A DNA stretch of 64,000 nt from Bacteroidota bacterium (GCA_021824565.1 JAKAKL010000122.1:1-64000); one strand, 5' to 3'; numbered from the stretch's first letter, positions 39,301 through 47,257 are shown. Numbers and translations are program-made. The notes: generated by a model from the sequence alone, not told the origin.

Positions 39301-39413
39301 CCAAAGAAGAATTAATTTATACCAGACACATTCGGTTTGAAGATTCAATTACAGTAAAAATTAACGGACACAAGAACAAAGGAGTTATTTTAAAGCCTGG
39401 AAAAATAATATGA
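36384..39413 (+). CDS. Pseudo-receiver / receiver / PPDK-type ATP-grasp protein, paralogue 1
   Basis: 1009 aa, annotated by family as PEP/pyruvate-binding. Residues 43-175 resemble a receiver, but the phosphoacceptor Asp is replaced (DLIITTLHI). Residues 186-335 look like a working receiver: acidic VEDN, Asp265 in GIITDSNF, Ser in LLQSSN and Lys318 in LLKGSP. Residues 445-845 match the nucleotide-binding part of PPDK and PEP synthase (GGGSLGGKARGLGF; AVRSSSLLEDSQFQPFAG; FAMLQMRPL). No phosphohistidine swivel or PEP domain follows. Instead, the last 165 residues (IGVGRWGSLDHWLG; SQGSHFFQN) are of unknown fold. The reported start is GTG; a downstream GTG or ATG (near 36426) are options. Confidence 0.8.
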   Translation: MERNLVTDKTVISAMDKFNIIDIEDIFSTRIKEFQKLMRYKIREILLVSSLYDYYLFEEDGRLYELIRQDYQLLNLSQAPEITHVTTGAEALELALDDNRYDLIITTLHIEDMHVIKFAQMMHDAGIRTPIILLAYDNRERKELTANYDTSIFDRIFIWQGDYRLLIGIIKYAEDRINVDNDTSVVGVQVIILVEDNVKFYSAYLPLIYTEIFDQSQRLLSEGVNLTHKFLRMRARPKILLCTTYEEAWEYYTRYEEHILGIITDSNFRHFGVRDPEAGIKFTKNVKANHKDIPILLQSSNAEFAGKAKEAGADFLLKGSPKLLHELRNFIMNNLGFGDFIFQTADGKEVGRAHNLKSLEENLKTVPDESIFYHAERNDYSKWLKARTEFWLAHKLRPRTVSDFKNASELRNELITSIHQYQEIRLKGIIADFNKESFDDKNSFARIGGGSLGGKARGLGFINTLINNDRVKNKFEGIEISVPSAIVIATDVFDHFLEDNRLDIFVLGGLSDEEITRRFLDAKIFPLDIVKKLIDFLSVIHEPLAVRSSSLLEDSQFQPFAGVYQTYMIPNNDPDPKVRLEQLLQSIKGVYASTFYKKAQDYMKATTYRLEEEKMAVIVQRLVGAPRREKFYPNFSGVAKSYNFYPVPPQKSTDGIAMVALGLGKQVVDGGNAVRFCPRYPRHMIQFFSTKETIRNAQQEFFALELNNASQNKLTGTPDYYIKRYDLKQAEEDQTLFHVGSTYSVENDAVYDGISRPGKRVVTFAPMLKHKIFPLADILDMLLDLGSWGMGVPVEIEFAVNMDVPENSPKEFAMLQMRPLVISHELEELDVDSSSTEDLICQSQQVLGNGATTDIHDIIFVDIQKFDRSKTRDTAFEVSYFNSKLVEQKRPYVLIGVGRWGSLDHWLGIPVTWDQISGASVIVESGFKDLNVSPSQGSHFFQNLTSFKVGYFTVNSFNNLGFIDWEWLLAQKPKEELIYTRHIRFEDSITVKINGHKNKGVILKPGKII

Positions 39414-39479
39414 GAGTTTTTAAGCGCCGTTCCAAAAGAATAGGTGTATTAAACAACATAACAAAAAAGGAGGACCATA

Positions 39480-40841
39480 ATGTCCAACTACGTGAAAGAT
39501 CTCATAGCAGATGTGAAGGCGAAAAATCCAGCTCAACCGGAATTCCACCAGGCGGTGGAAGAAGTAGCTGAGTCTATCGCGATTGTTCTTGACAGACATC
39601 CCGAGTACCGTGCTGCAAAAGTTCTGGAAAGAATAATAGAGCCGGAAAGAGTAATTACTTTCCGCGTTTCCTGGGTTGATGATCAAGGCGAAGTAAACAT
39701 CAACCGCGGTTACCGTATTGAAATGAACAGTGCAATAGGACCGTATAAAGGCGGCTTGCGCTTTCACCCTTCCGTGAACCTGGGAATTCTAAAATTCTTA
39801 GCGTTCGAACAAGTGTTCAAAAACAGTCTCACTACACTGCCGATGGGCGGCGGCAAAGGCGGTTCCGATTTCGATCCGAAAGGCAAAAGCGATTTGAAGA
39901 TAATGCGTTTCTGCCAGGCATTCATGAGCGAGTTGTTCCGCCACATTGGTCCAAATACCGATGTGCCTGCTGGAGACATCGGTGTCGGCGGCAGAGAAAT
40001 AGGGTACCTGTTTGGTCAATATAAAAAACTTAGAAATGAATTTACCGGCGTATTAACCGGCAAAGGATTGAATTGGGGCGGCTCTTTAATTCGTCCCGAA
40101 GCTACCGGCTACGGCTCGGTTTATTTTGCCGCAGAGATGCTGGCTTCAAAGGGAAAAACACTTGATAGAAAAATTTGTCTCGTTTCCGGCAGCGGAAATG
40201 TTGCTCAATATACAGTTGAAAAAATTAATCAGCTCGGCGGCAGGGTTGTTACGCTCTCGGATTCCAACGGCTATATCTATGATGAAGAAGGAATCAATCA
40301 GGAGAAGCTTGCTTTCATTATGGATATTAAAAATGTTCGCCGCGGGAGAATCAAAGAATATACGGATAAATATAAATATGCTGTTTACACTCCTTTTGAT
40401 TCAAAGCTTGATTATAATCCTCTCTGGAACCATAAAGCCGACTGCGCATTCCCAAGTGCAACTCAAAATGAAATTAACGGAAAAGATGCACAGAATCTTC
40501 TTAGAAACGGCGTAACGGTTGTAAGCGAAGGTGCCAATATGCCAACGACAATAGAAGGAGTAAAAATATTCCTCGATGCGAAAATTCTTTATGGTCCTGG
40601 CAAAGCGGCAAATGCAGGCGGAGTAGCAGTCTCCGGTCTGGAAATGACGCAGAACAGCATGCGCCTTCCGTGGTCGCGCGAAGAAGTAGATAATAGACTG
40701 CGGATGATAATGAAAGACATTCATTCTACATGCGTTCAAATGGCTGATAGATTCGGAACGCCCGGTAATTATGTTAACGGCGCAAACATCGGCGGATTCT
40801 TGAAAGTTGCAGATGCCATGATCGATCAAGGCGTTGTTTAA
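39480..40841 (+). CDS. Glutamate dehydrogenase, GdhA type, paralogue 2
   Basis: 453 aa, close to the first paralogue across the N-terminus and core (LPMGGGKGGSDFDPKGKSD; PAGDIGVGGREIGYLFGQ), with the catalytic Lys and Asp present. The Rossmann motif GSGNVAQYTV has Ser for Phe. A strong AAAGGAGGACC ribosome site precedes the ATG. It differs most in the dinucleotide half, which suggests divergence in cofactor or regulation. It sits between the two receiver/ATP-grasp genes. Confidence 0.92.
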   Translation: MSNYVKDLIADVKAKNPAQPEFHQAVEEVAESIAIVLDRHPEYRAAKVLERIIEPERVITFRVSWVDDQGEVNINRGYRIEMNSAIGPYKGGLRFHPSVNLGILKFLAFEQVFKNSLTTLPMGGGKGGSDFDPKGKSDLKIMRFCQAFMSELFRHIGPNTDVPAGDIGVGGREIGYLFGQYKKLRNEFTGVLTGKGLNWGGSLIRPEATGYGSVYFAAEMLASKGKTLDRKICLVSGSGNVAQYTVEKINQLGGRVVTLSDSNGYIYDEEGINQEKLAFIMDIKNVRRGRIKEYTDKYKYAVYTPFDSKLDYNPLWNHKADCAFPSATQNEINGKDAQNLLRNGVTVVSEGANMPTTIEGVKIFLDAKILYGPGKAANAGGVAVSGLEMTQNSMRLPWSREEVDNRLRMIMKDIHSTCVQMADRFGTPGNYVNGANIGGFLKVADAMIDQGVV

Positions 40842-40873
40842 TTTCATTATCTTGATGCTTTAATTCAAATAAA

Positions 40874-40902
40874 ATCCGTCCCGGTTTTTTATCGGGACGG
40901 AT
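40874..40902 (+). terminator. Perfect intra-cassette hairpin (possible attenuator)
   Basis: A 10-bp perfect stem ATCCGTCCCG / CGGGACGGAT with the loop GTTTTTTAT lies between gdh paralogue 2 and the second receiver/ATP-grasp gene. There is no T-run after it, only in the loop. It could lower readthrough, protect the 3' end of the upstream message, or be a remnant dispersed palindrome. Confidence 0.6.
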
Positions 40903-40927
40903 AAATTCATTTTAACTATGTTCTGTT

Positions 40928-43900
40928 ATGAAAAGTAATTTTGAGCATGTTAAAGATAACTTTGACGCCCTGTGGATTGAACACGGCTACGGCAACCGCT
41001 TCCAGGGCTTTCAAAATTTAATGCGGCTTAGAATACGGGATATTCTTCTCGTCTCCAGTTTGTATGATCTTTATTTATTCGAGGAAGACGGAAGACTTTA
41101 TGAATTGATCAGGAATGAATACCAAGGATTAAACCTAAGCCACTCGCCGGAACTAACGCGCGTTTCAAGCGGCATGGATGCAATCGCTCTTGCAAAAGAA
41201 GAGCGACGCTTCGATCTTATAATTACTACTCTCCACATTGAAGATATGCACCCGATTAATTTTGCAAAGCTGGTAAAAGAATCCGGCTTAAATATTCCCG
41301 TCGTTCTTCTTGCGCACGACAATAAGGAGCTTAACCAACTGCTGCTTAACAAAAATATTTCAGTCTTTGATAATATTTTTGTCTGGCAGGGCGACTTTAG
41401 AATTATAATTGCAATTATAAAATCTCTTGAAGACCGCCTTAACGTTGATCATGATACAAGAATTGTCGGAGTGCAGACAATAATAGTTATTGAAGACAAC
41501 GTTAGATACTATTCTTCAATCCTCCCGATGGTTTATACCGAGATGCTGAAGCAGTCGCAGGGATTAATTTCCGAAGGGATAAATCTTACTCATAAATATC
41601 TCAGGATGCGCGCGCGACCTAAAATTCTTCTCTGCACAAATTATGAAGATGCGTGGGAATATTATCAGAAATACAGCGAATATATGCTCGGCGTAATTTC
41701 GGATATTGATTTTCCGCGCGGCGGCGAGCAGGACCCGAAGGCGGGAATTATTTTCGCAAAGAACATTAAGCATGAGCAATCAGACATTCCAATCCTTCTT
41801 CTTTCAAATATGATCGAGAATAAAAACGAAGCCGAGCAGGCAGGCGCGACTTTCGTGCTAAAAGATTCTCCGATGCTGCTGAACGAGCTTCGCCAGTTTA
41901 TGAATAATTATTTCAGCTTCGGAGATTTTATCTTTAGAACTTCGGGCGGAATGGAAGTCGGTCGAGCCGCGGATTTAAAATCACTCGAAGAGCAGTTAAA
42001 GATTGTTCCCGAAGAAAGCATTTTATTTCATGGAGAGAAGAATCATTTTTCAAACTGGCTGAAAGCACGCACAGAATTCTGGCTCGCGCATCAATTAAGA
42101 CCGAGAAAAGTTTCCGACTACGCGTCCGTTCAAGATCTCCGCAAAGATTTGATAGACTCGCTAAACGCGTACCGCAATCTAAGGCAGCGCGGTTTAATCA
42201 CCGATTTTTCAAAAGAAACTTTTGATCCCGAAAGCAGCTTTGCAAGAATCGGCGGCGGCTCGCTTGGAGGAAAGGCGCGCGGATTGGGCTTTGTTAATAC
42301 TTTGATAAATGATTACAACGTCAGGGATAGATTCGGCAATGTACAAATTTATGTTCCGCCTGCGGTTGTTCTCGGTACGGATGTCTTCGACCAATTTATT
42401 GACGAGAACAACCTAAGAGATTTTGCTCTAAACTGTACAGATGATAAAGAAATTACAAAAAGATTTTTAGAAGCCGAAAAATTCCCGGAAGAAATTTTAG
42501 GAGAGCTTGCAGGATTTTTAGATATAATTCATTCGCCGCTTGCAGTGCGCTCGTCAAGCCTGCTTGAAGATTCGCAGTACCATCCTTTCGCCGGAGTTTA
42601 TGAAACTTACATGCTTCCAAACAACCAGGTAAATCCTTTGATCCGGCTGAACAATCTTTTAAATACTATCAAGAGAGTTTACGCGTCCACCTTTTATCAG
42701 GGAACCAAGGATTATATAAAAATAACTTCATACAGGCTTGAAGAAGAAAAGATGGCGGTAATAATTCAGAAGATGATCGGCAACAAACATGAGAACAGGT
42801 TTTACCCGGACATTTCAGGCGTAGCAAAATCTTATAATTTCTATCCGCTTCCGCCGCAGAAATCTTTTGACGGGATAGCTTCTGTTGCGCTGGGGCTTGG
42901 CAAGACGGTTGTTGACGGCGGCAATACCGTTAGATTCTGTCCTAAGTATCCAACAGACTTAATTCAATTTTATTCCGTTCTGGAAACGCTTGACAGCAGC
43001 CAGCGGGAGTTCTTTGCTCTTCAGCTTGATGCAAGCGAAGATTTCGGCTACACAACGCATGATATGATGCTGAAGCTTTATCCGCTTGATACCGCCGAGA
43101 AAGACGGCACACTAATTTATGCCGGCTCAACTTATATAAAAGATAACGATTCAATTGCCGACGGATTAGCGCGGAGCGGAATGCGCGTAGTTACATTCAG
43201 CCCGATACTAAAGAATAAAGTTTTCCGGCTGCCCGAGATACTCGACCTGCTTCTTGATATGGGGACATGGGGAATGGGAACTCCAGTTGAAATAGAATTC
43301 GCTGTTAATATTTCTTCAAATAAAAATAAGCCGAATGAATTCGGACTTCTGCAGATGCGACCGCTCGTAATTCACCGCGAATTGGATGAACTGAATATAG
43401 AGGACTTTGAGCTGGATGAAATAATTTGCCAGAGCGATCAAACGCTCGGCAACGGAGTATTGAACGATATCTTTGACGTTGTCTTTGTTGATTATCATAA
43501 TTTCGATAGATCAAAAAGCCGCGAGGTAGCGCTTGAAGTAAGCTACTTCAACTCGAAATTAATTTCAGAGAAAAAGCCGTACTTATTAATCGGAGTCGGA
43601 AGATGGGGAACATTAGACCCGTGGCTCGGCATACCGGTTAACTGGGAACAAATTGCGGGAGCAAAGGCAATCGTAGAAACAAGCTTTAAAGAGATGAGCG
43701 TTACTCCTTCGCAAGGCTCGCACTTTTTCCAGAACATAACTTCATTCATGGTAGGATATTTTACAGTCAATCCTCATAACGGCAAAGGATATTTAAACTG
43801 GGATTGGCTTTTCAAACAGGAGCCGGTCGAAGAAAAAATTTTTACAAAGCATCTTCGATTTGAAAAGCCTATTATAATTAAGATGAACGGGCATCAGAAC

Positions 43901-43930
43901 AAAGGGGTTATTTTAAAACCTGATTTTTAA
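40928..43930 (+). CDS. Pseudo-receiver / receiver / PPDK-type ATP-grasp protein, paralogue 2
   Basis: 1000 aa with the same architecture as its paralogue 4.5 kb upstream. First receiver lacks its Asp (DLIITTLHI again, so the loss predates the duplication). The second retains VIEDN, GVISDIDF and VLKDSP. The ATP-grasp block shows GGGSLGGKARGLGF and AVRSSSLLEDSQYHPFAG, and ends with LLQMRPL. C-terminal extension GVGRWGTLDPWLG is conserved. Starts at a clean ATG with a shorter N-terminus. Eighty-six bases after gdh paralogue 2. No partner sensor kinase is nearby. Confidence 0.82.
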   Translation: MKSNFEHVKDNFDALWIEHGYGNRFQGFQNLMRLRIRDILLVSSLYDLYLFEEDGRLYELIRNEYQGLNLSHSPELTRVSSGMDAIALAKEERRFDLIITTLHIEDMHPINFAKLVKESGLNIPVVLLAHDNKELNQLLLNKNISVFDNIFVWQGDFRIIIAIIKSLEDRLNVDHDTRIVGVQTIIVIEDNVRYYSSILPMVYTEMLKQSQGLISEGINLTHKYLRMRARPKILLCTNYEDAWEYYQKYSEYMLGVISDIDFPRGGEQDPKAGIIFAKNIKHEQSDIPILLLSNMIENKNEAEQAGATFVLKDSPMLLNELRQFMNNYFSFGDFIFRTSGGMEVGRAADLKSLEEQLKIVPEESILFHGEKNHFSNWLKARTEFWLAHQLRPRKVSDYASVQDLRKDLIDSLNAYRNLRQRGLITDFSKETFDPESSFARIGGGSLGGKARGLGFVNTLINDYNVRDRFGNVQIYVPPAVVLGTDVFDQFIDENNLRDFALNCTDDKEITKRFLEAEKFPEEILGELAGFLDIIHSPLAVRSSSLLEDSQYHPFAGVYETYMLPNNQVNPLIRLNNLLNTIKRVYASTFYQGTKDYIKITSYRLEEEKMAVIIQKMIGNKHENRFYPDISGVAKSYNFYPLPPQKSFDGIASVALGLGKTVVDGGNTVRFCPKYPTDLIQFYSVLETLDSSQREFFALQLDASEDFGYTTHDMMLKLYPLDTAEKDGTLIYAGSTYIKDNDSIADGLARSGMRVVTFSPILKNKVFRLPEILDLLLDMGTWGMGTPVEIEFAVNISSNKNKPNEFGLLQMRPLVIHRELDELNIEDFELDEIICQSDQTLGNGVLNDIFDVVFVDYHNFDRSKSREVALEVSYFNSKLISEKKPYLLIGVGRWGTLDPWLGIPVNWEQIAGAKAIVETSFKEMSVTPSQGSHFFQNITSFMVGYFTVNPHNGKGYLNWDWLFKQEPVEEKIFTKHLRFEKPIIIKMNGHQNKGVILKPDF

Positions 43931-43963
43931 CTTTTACAAAAAATTAAATGACCGGGAAAGGAT

Positions 43964-44179
43964 ATGAATGAATCAAACGACAATTTAGAAAAGAAGACGA
44001 GCGTACCGGAGGCATGCCCGCACTGCGGGCACAAGCTTAGTCCCTGGCAGCAAGTACTTCTCAGCGTTGACAGGGCTTTGACATGCAAGAACTGCTGGTA
44101 CAGAATAATCATCGACGTTTATGAAAAGAAACCGGACATACCGAAGCCAAAAGACAAAAATAAAACCGGAGGAAATTAA
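43964..44179 (+). CDS. Small zinc-ribbon protein in the dehydrogenase cassette
   Basis: 71 aa with two Cys-x2-Cys pairs (CPHC near 18 and CKNC near 48) and a basic tail (KPKDKNKTGGN). The spacing fits one structural zinc. A ribosome-site-like GGGAAAGGAT precedes it, and it ends two bases before the third dehydrogenase gene, so it belongs to that operon. Function unknown; it might bind a dehydrogenase or RNA. Confidence 0.7.
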   Translation: MNESNDNLEKKTSVPEACPHCGHKLSPWQQVLLSVDRALTCKNCWYRIIIDVYEKKPDIPKPKDKNKTGGN

Positions 44180-44181
44180 TA

Positions 44182-45429
44182 ATGGAATCTTATAATTCAT
44201 TTACAACTGCGAAAAGGCAGATAAGCGAAGCGGCAAAAATATTAAACCTTGACGAAGCAACCCTTCAGCTTTTGAGCGAGCCTCAAAGGGAATTTACATT
44301 TTCTCTTCACGTGAAAATGGATAACGGCAAGACAAAAATTTTCAGAGGATACAGAATCCAGTACAACTTTGCAAGAGGTCCGGCTAAGGGAGGAATTAGA
44401 TTTCATCCCGATGAGACAATTGATACTATCCGGGCGTTAGCCTGCTGGATGACCTGGAAAACTGCTGTTGTAGATTTGCCTTTAGGCGGCGGCAAAGGCG
44501 GCATAAGATGCGATCCGAAAACTTTATCTCAAAGAGAGCTGGAGAATTTATCGAGAGAATATATTAGAGCGGCGGCGCCGTTCATCGGGGTTGACAAAGA
44601 TATTCCCGCGCCGGATGTTTATACCAACCCTCAGACGATGGCGTGGATGATGGATGAATACGAGACCATTGTAAACAATCATCAGCCGGGAGTTTTGACC
44701 GATAAGCCTACGCAAGTCGGCGGCACTTTGGGAAGACGCGACGCAACCGCCCGCGGAGGAGTTATAACTGTCCGAGAAGCCTGCAAGAATCTCGGCGTCG
44801 ATCCGCTTAGTAAATTCGCTGTGCAGGGATTTGGTAATGCAGGTCAGCGCGCCGCGCTTCTGCATCATGAAATATTGGGTGGAGGAAAATTAATTGCGGT
44901 CAGCGATTCGCGCGGAGCTATTTATAATCCCGAAGGCTTTGACTCCAACGAGCTTGTTACGCATAAACTGAAGACAGGCACCGTGCTCGGATTTCCAAAG
45001 TCAAAACAAATCGCACACGAGGATTTATTGGAGCTTGACGTTGATATACTTTATCCCGCCGCGCTTGAGAATGCGATATCAAAAGACAATGCGTCAAGGA
45101 TAAAGGCGAAAATTATCTGCGAGCTTGCAAACGGTCCTACTACACCCGAAGCCGATATTATCTTAAATCAAAAAGGCATTTACGTAATCCCTGATATACT
45201 TGCCAGTGCGGGCGGAGTAACTGTTTCGTATTTTGAAATGGTTCAGGATAAGTATTCTTTCTTCTGGGATGAATCAACTGTGAACCAGCGGCTTGATCAA
45301 AAGCTTACCACAGCATACAGCCGCGTTCACGAAGCGATAAAAGAAAAGAAAATACATCCGAGATTAGCCGCTATGGTCGTCGGCGTAGCGCGCGTAGCAG
45401 AGGCGTGTAAATTAAGAGGGTGGGTTTGA
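44182..45429 (+). CDS. Glu/Leu/Phe/Val dehydrogenase, paralogue 3
   Basis: 415 aa and clearly a different branch from the other two: shorter, with KGGIRFHPDETIDTIRALACWMTWKTAVVDLPLGGGKGGI and PAPDVYTNPQTMAWMMDEYE typical of the NAD-type or archaeal-type glutamate dehydrogenases. Catalytic Lys (GGGKGG) and Asp (APDVYT) are present, Rossmann motif VQGFGNAGQRAA. Two bases after the zinc-ribbon gene; the last gene of the cassette. Three glutamate dehydrogenases in one operon imply opposed or differently regulated directions. Confidence 0.92.
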   Translation: MESYNSFTTAKRQISEAAKILNLDEATLQLLSEPQREFTFSLHVKMDNGKTKIFRGYRIQYNFARGPAKGGIRFHPDETIDTIRALACWMTWKTAVVDLPLGGGKGGIRCDPKTLSQRELENLSREYIRAAAPFIGVDKDIPAPDVYTNPQTMAWMMDEYETIVNNHQPGVLTDKPTQVGGTLGRRDATARGGVITVREACKNLGVDPLSKFAVQGFGNAGQRAALLHHEILGGGKLIAVSDSRGAIYNPEGFDSNELVTHKLKTGTVLGFPKSKQIAHEDLLELDVDILYPAALENAISKDNASRIKAKIICELANGPTTPEADIILNQKGIYVIPDILASAGGVTVSYFEMVQDKYSFFWDESTVNQRLDQKLTTAYSRVHEAIKEKKIHPRLAAMVVGVARVAEACKLRGWV

Positions 45430-45618
45430 AATTATTTTTTTATTCATCTGAAAAATTGTTTTATAAAATTTAATCACCGCCGCATTGGATCAATTTTTTT
45501 TCAGCCGTGACAATAGTTTCTTTCTTTTTGATTAAATTAAAATCAAGATTACGAAAGTTTTATAAAAAGTATTAGATACATCATTTATAGAATTATCTAA
45601 CTAAGGAGGATTCTTCGC

Positions 45619-45882
45619 ATGAGGAGAACAGAAAAGAACATCGCTGCACCCCGGTTTACGCCGAGAGAAAAAGAAATACTCAACTGTATAAGCAAAGGGC
45701 TGAAGAATAAGGAGATCGCCGAGGAGCTGTTTATCGATGTGAAAACGGTGGAGGCTCACAAATCTAATTTAATCAGGAAACTCTCTCTCAAAAACACAAG
45801 CTCACTGATTATATACTCCATAATACACATTGCAAACTTAATTGCTATAGTAATTGCCTTGCTGCCCCAGGATATTTTCTAA
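45619..45882 (+). CDS. LuxR/GerE-type HTH regulator
   Basis: 87 aa, almost a bare HTH: FTPREKEILNCISKGLKNKEIAEELFIDVKTVEAHKSNLIRKLSLKN is the full GerE motif (residues 12-60). No receiver domain. The C-terminus is a hydrophobic helix (LIIYSIIHIANLIAIVIALL), possibly a membrane anchor. The start follows a strong AAGGAGGATT site. It lies 110 bases before the second 21-bp array and could control the locus. Confidence 0.85.
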   Translation: MRRTEKNIAAPRFTPREKEILNCISKGLKNKEIAEELFIDVKTVEAHKSNLIRKLSLKNTSSLIIYSIIHIANLIAIVIALLPQDIF

Positions 45883-45900
45883 AAAAATTTTTTTAGAAAA
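45875..45900. terminator. 26-bp perfect palindrome at the LuxR gene end
   Basis: TTTTCTAAAAAAA followed by TTTTTTTAGAAAA is perfectly self-complementary and contains the stop codon of the LuxR-type gene. It could be a weak terminator or an AT-rich binding site. Confidence 0.55.
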
Positions 45901-45991
45901 ATAAGGGAATTACCTATAGAATTGAATAATATAATTCCTTAGGTTATCTACGGCTAATGAAGCAGGAATTTATAAGTTTCTAATTGGTTTC

Positions 45992-46495
45992 CGGCTATCG
46001 TTAAATGCGTTTTGTAAAATGTAAATCGCATTTGAAAAATCTTTAATGCGTTTTTTAAAAAATGCTTAACCGGATTTTAAATTGAAAAGCGCAGATAAAG
46101 AAACAAAATATTCATTCCTGGAAACTTCTAATGTAAGGAGGAAAACTTACAAGGCATTCTGAGAAACTCCGTCTGCATTATAAGAAACTTCAAACGCTGT
46201 TAAAGAAACACGAATCGCTGTGTAAGTAACTTTGAAGGCATTTAAAGAAACACGAAACACGGCATAAGAAACATGAACTATATTCAAAGAAACACAAATC
46301 GCGATGTAAGAAACATAAACCGTATTTAAAGAAACACGAAAAGCAATATAAGAAACTCTAACAGCATATAAAGAAATACGAAACGCGATAAAAGAAACAT
46401 AAACAGCATTTAAAGAAACACAAAACGTATTTCGTAATTCATAAATCGTCTTAAAAGAAATTGAAAATGAGATATTAAATTCACAGAATGCGAAA
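45992..46495. repeat. Phased 21-bp tandem array, about 24 units (array 2)
   Basis: The stretch divides into 24 units of 21 bp with no apparent indels. The best-kept part is 46097-46474 (18 units), in which many units carry AAAGAAACACGAAA and often alternate with TAAGAAACATAAAC, giving a 42-bp two-step pattern. The units before about 46097 keep the register but hold AAATGCGTTT or AAATCGCATTT instead. The minus-strand reading is open with heptads such as FRVSLNA and FEVSYNA, again without a convincing start. Sequence differs from array 1, but period, alternation and position upstream of the paralogous gene agree. Confidence 0.85.
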
Positions 46496-46556
46496 TTGGC
46501 AAAAAATCGCACAAATTCTGAATTAATCACAAGCAGCCGGAAAGGAGGAAAAAGCA

Positions 46557-47171
46557 ATGATAAAGTACTTATCGGATTCGTCCAATCGCTTAAAGTCATT
46601 GAAAAGCGGGATGGAAAAGAATGCCGCAGTGTGGGAAAACCAAACGGATAAGCCGGATATGGTTCAGCTAAAGATAGACGCGTTAGCATCGAAAGAAAGA
46701 GAAATAGACGATCTGAAGACAAGTCTTTCGGTGAAGCAGAGCGAAGCGCATGCGCTTAGCGGCGATGCCGAAGCTTATGCAGACAGGATCGAATCTTTAG
46801 CCGTAGGTCTGGAAAACGGAAATACTGATAAGCTGAATGAATACGGAATAAAGCTGCGTAAGGCAATATCAAAGAAACCCGCACCTACGCAGGTTCTAAT
46901 CCCGATTATTGAAGACGACAGCGACGGAGTGGGCTTTGTTGTTTCCACGCAGTTCGATGCCAATGCAGATATATACGAATGGCAGAAGGGAAGCGGAACA
47001 GATGCATCCAGGACAGATGTAGTTCCCGAGATGAAGCTGTTTAAAACTACAACGAAGACATCATTCGTCGACGACGATGTTCCCAAAGGCGTTAGAATAT
47101 TTTATCGAGTAAGATCGGTAAACAGCGTTGGTCAGGGACCGTGGAGCCAGGCAGCCAGCAAGGTGCAATAA
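46557..47171 (+). CDS. Helical/FN3-like two-domain protein, paralogue 2
   Basis: 204 aa, identical in length to the copy at 30 kb. The helical N-terminal domain (residues 1-100) is charged (EREIDDLKTSLSVKQSEAHAL); the C-terminal half is FN3-like (GVRIFYRVRSVNSVGQGPWSQAASKVQ). The two proteins share FN3 wording such as TTTKTSFVDDDV. No signal peptide. Strong ribosome site AAAGGAGGAAAAAG. Array 2 ends about 60 bases before the start. Function unknown. Confidence 0.75.
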   Translation: MIKYLSDSSNRLKSLKSGMEKNAAVWENQTDKPDMVQLKIDALASKEREIDDLKTSLSVKQSEAHALSGDAEAYADRIESLAVGLENGNTDKLNEYGIKLRKAISKKPAPTQVLIPIIEDDSDGVGFVVSTQFDANADIYEWQKGSGTDASRTDVVPEMKLFKTTTKTSFVDDDVPKGVRIFYRVRSVNSVGQGPWSQAASKVQ

Positions 47172-47218
47172 GTCCATAAGGATAAATTGCGCTTGCAAAG
47201 ACAGCCCGACAAAACATA

Positions 47219-47257
47219 ATGCGGCGCGGCTTAAAGCTGATGCCGCATTTTTTTTTT
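47219..47257 (+). terminator. Rho-independent terminator of the second FN3-like gene
   Basis: Stem ATGCGGC / GCCGCAT, with an inner AGCTT...AGCT hairpin, followed directly by a ten-base T-run. Together with the terminator of the first copy it shows both genes are transcribed alone. Confidence 0.9.

Noticed and set aside
46147-46722. A long minus-strand frame across array 2 and the start of the second FN3-like gene
   Set aside because: It overlaps a gene with a strong ribosome site and owes its length to the 21-bp period.
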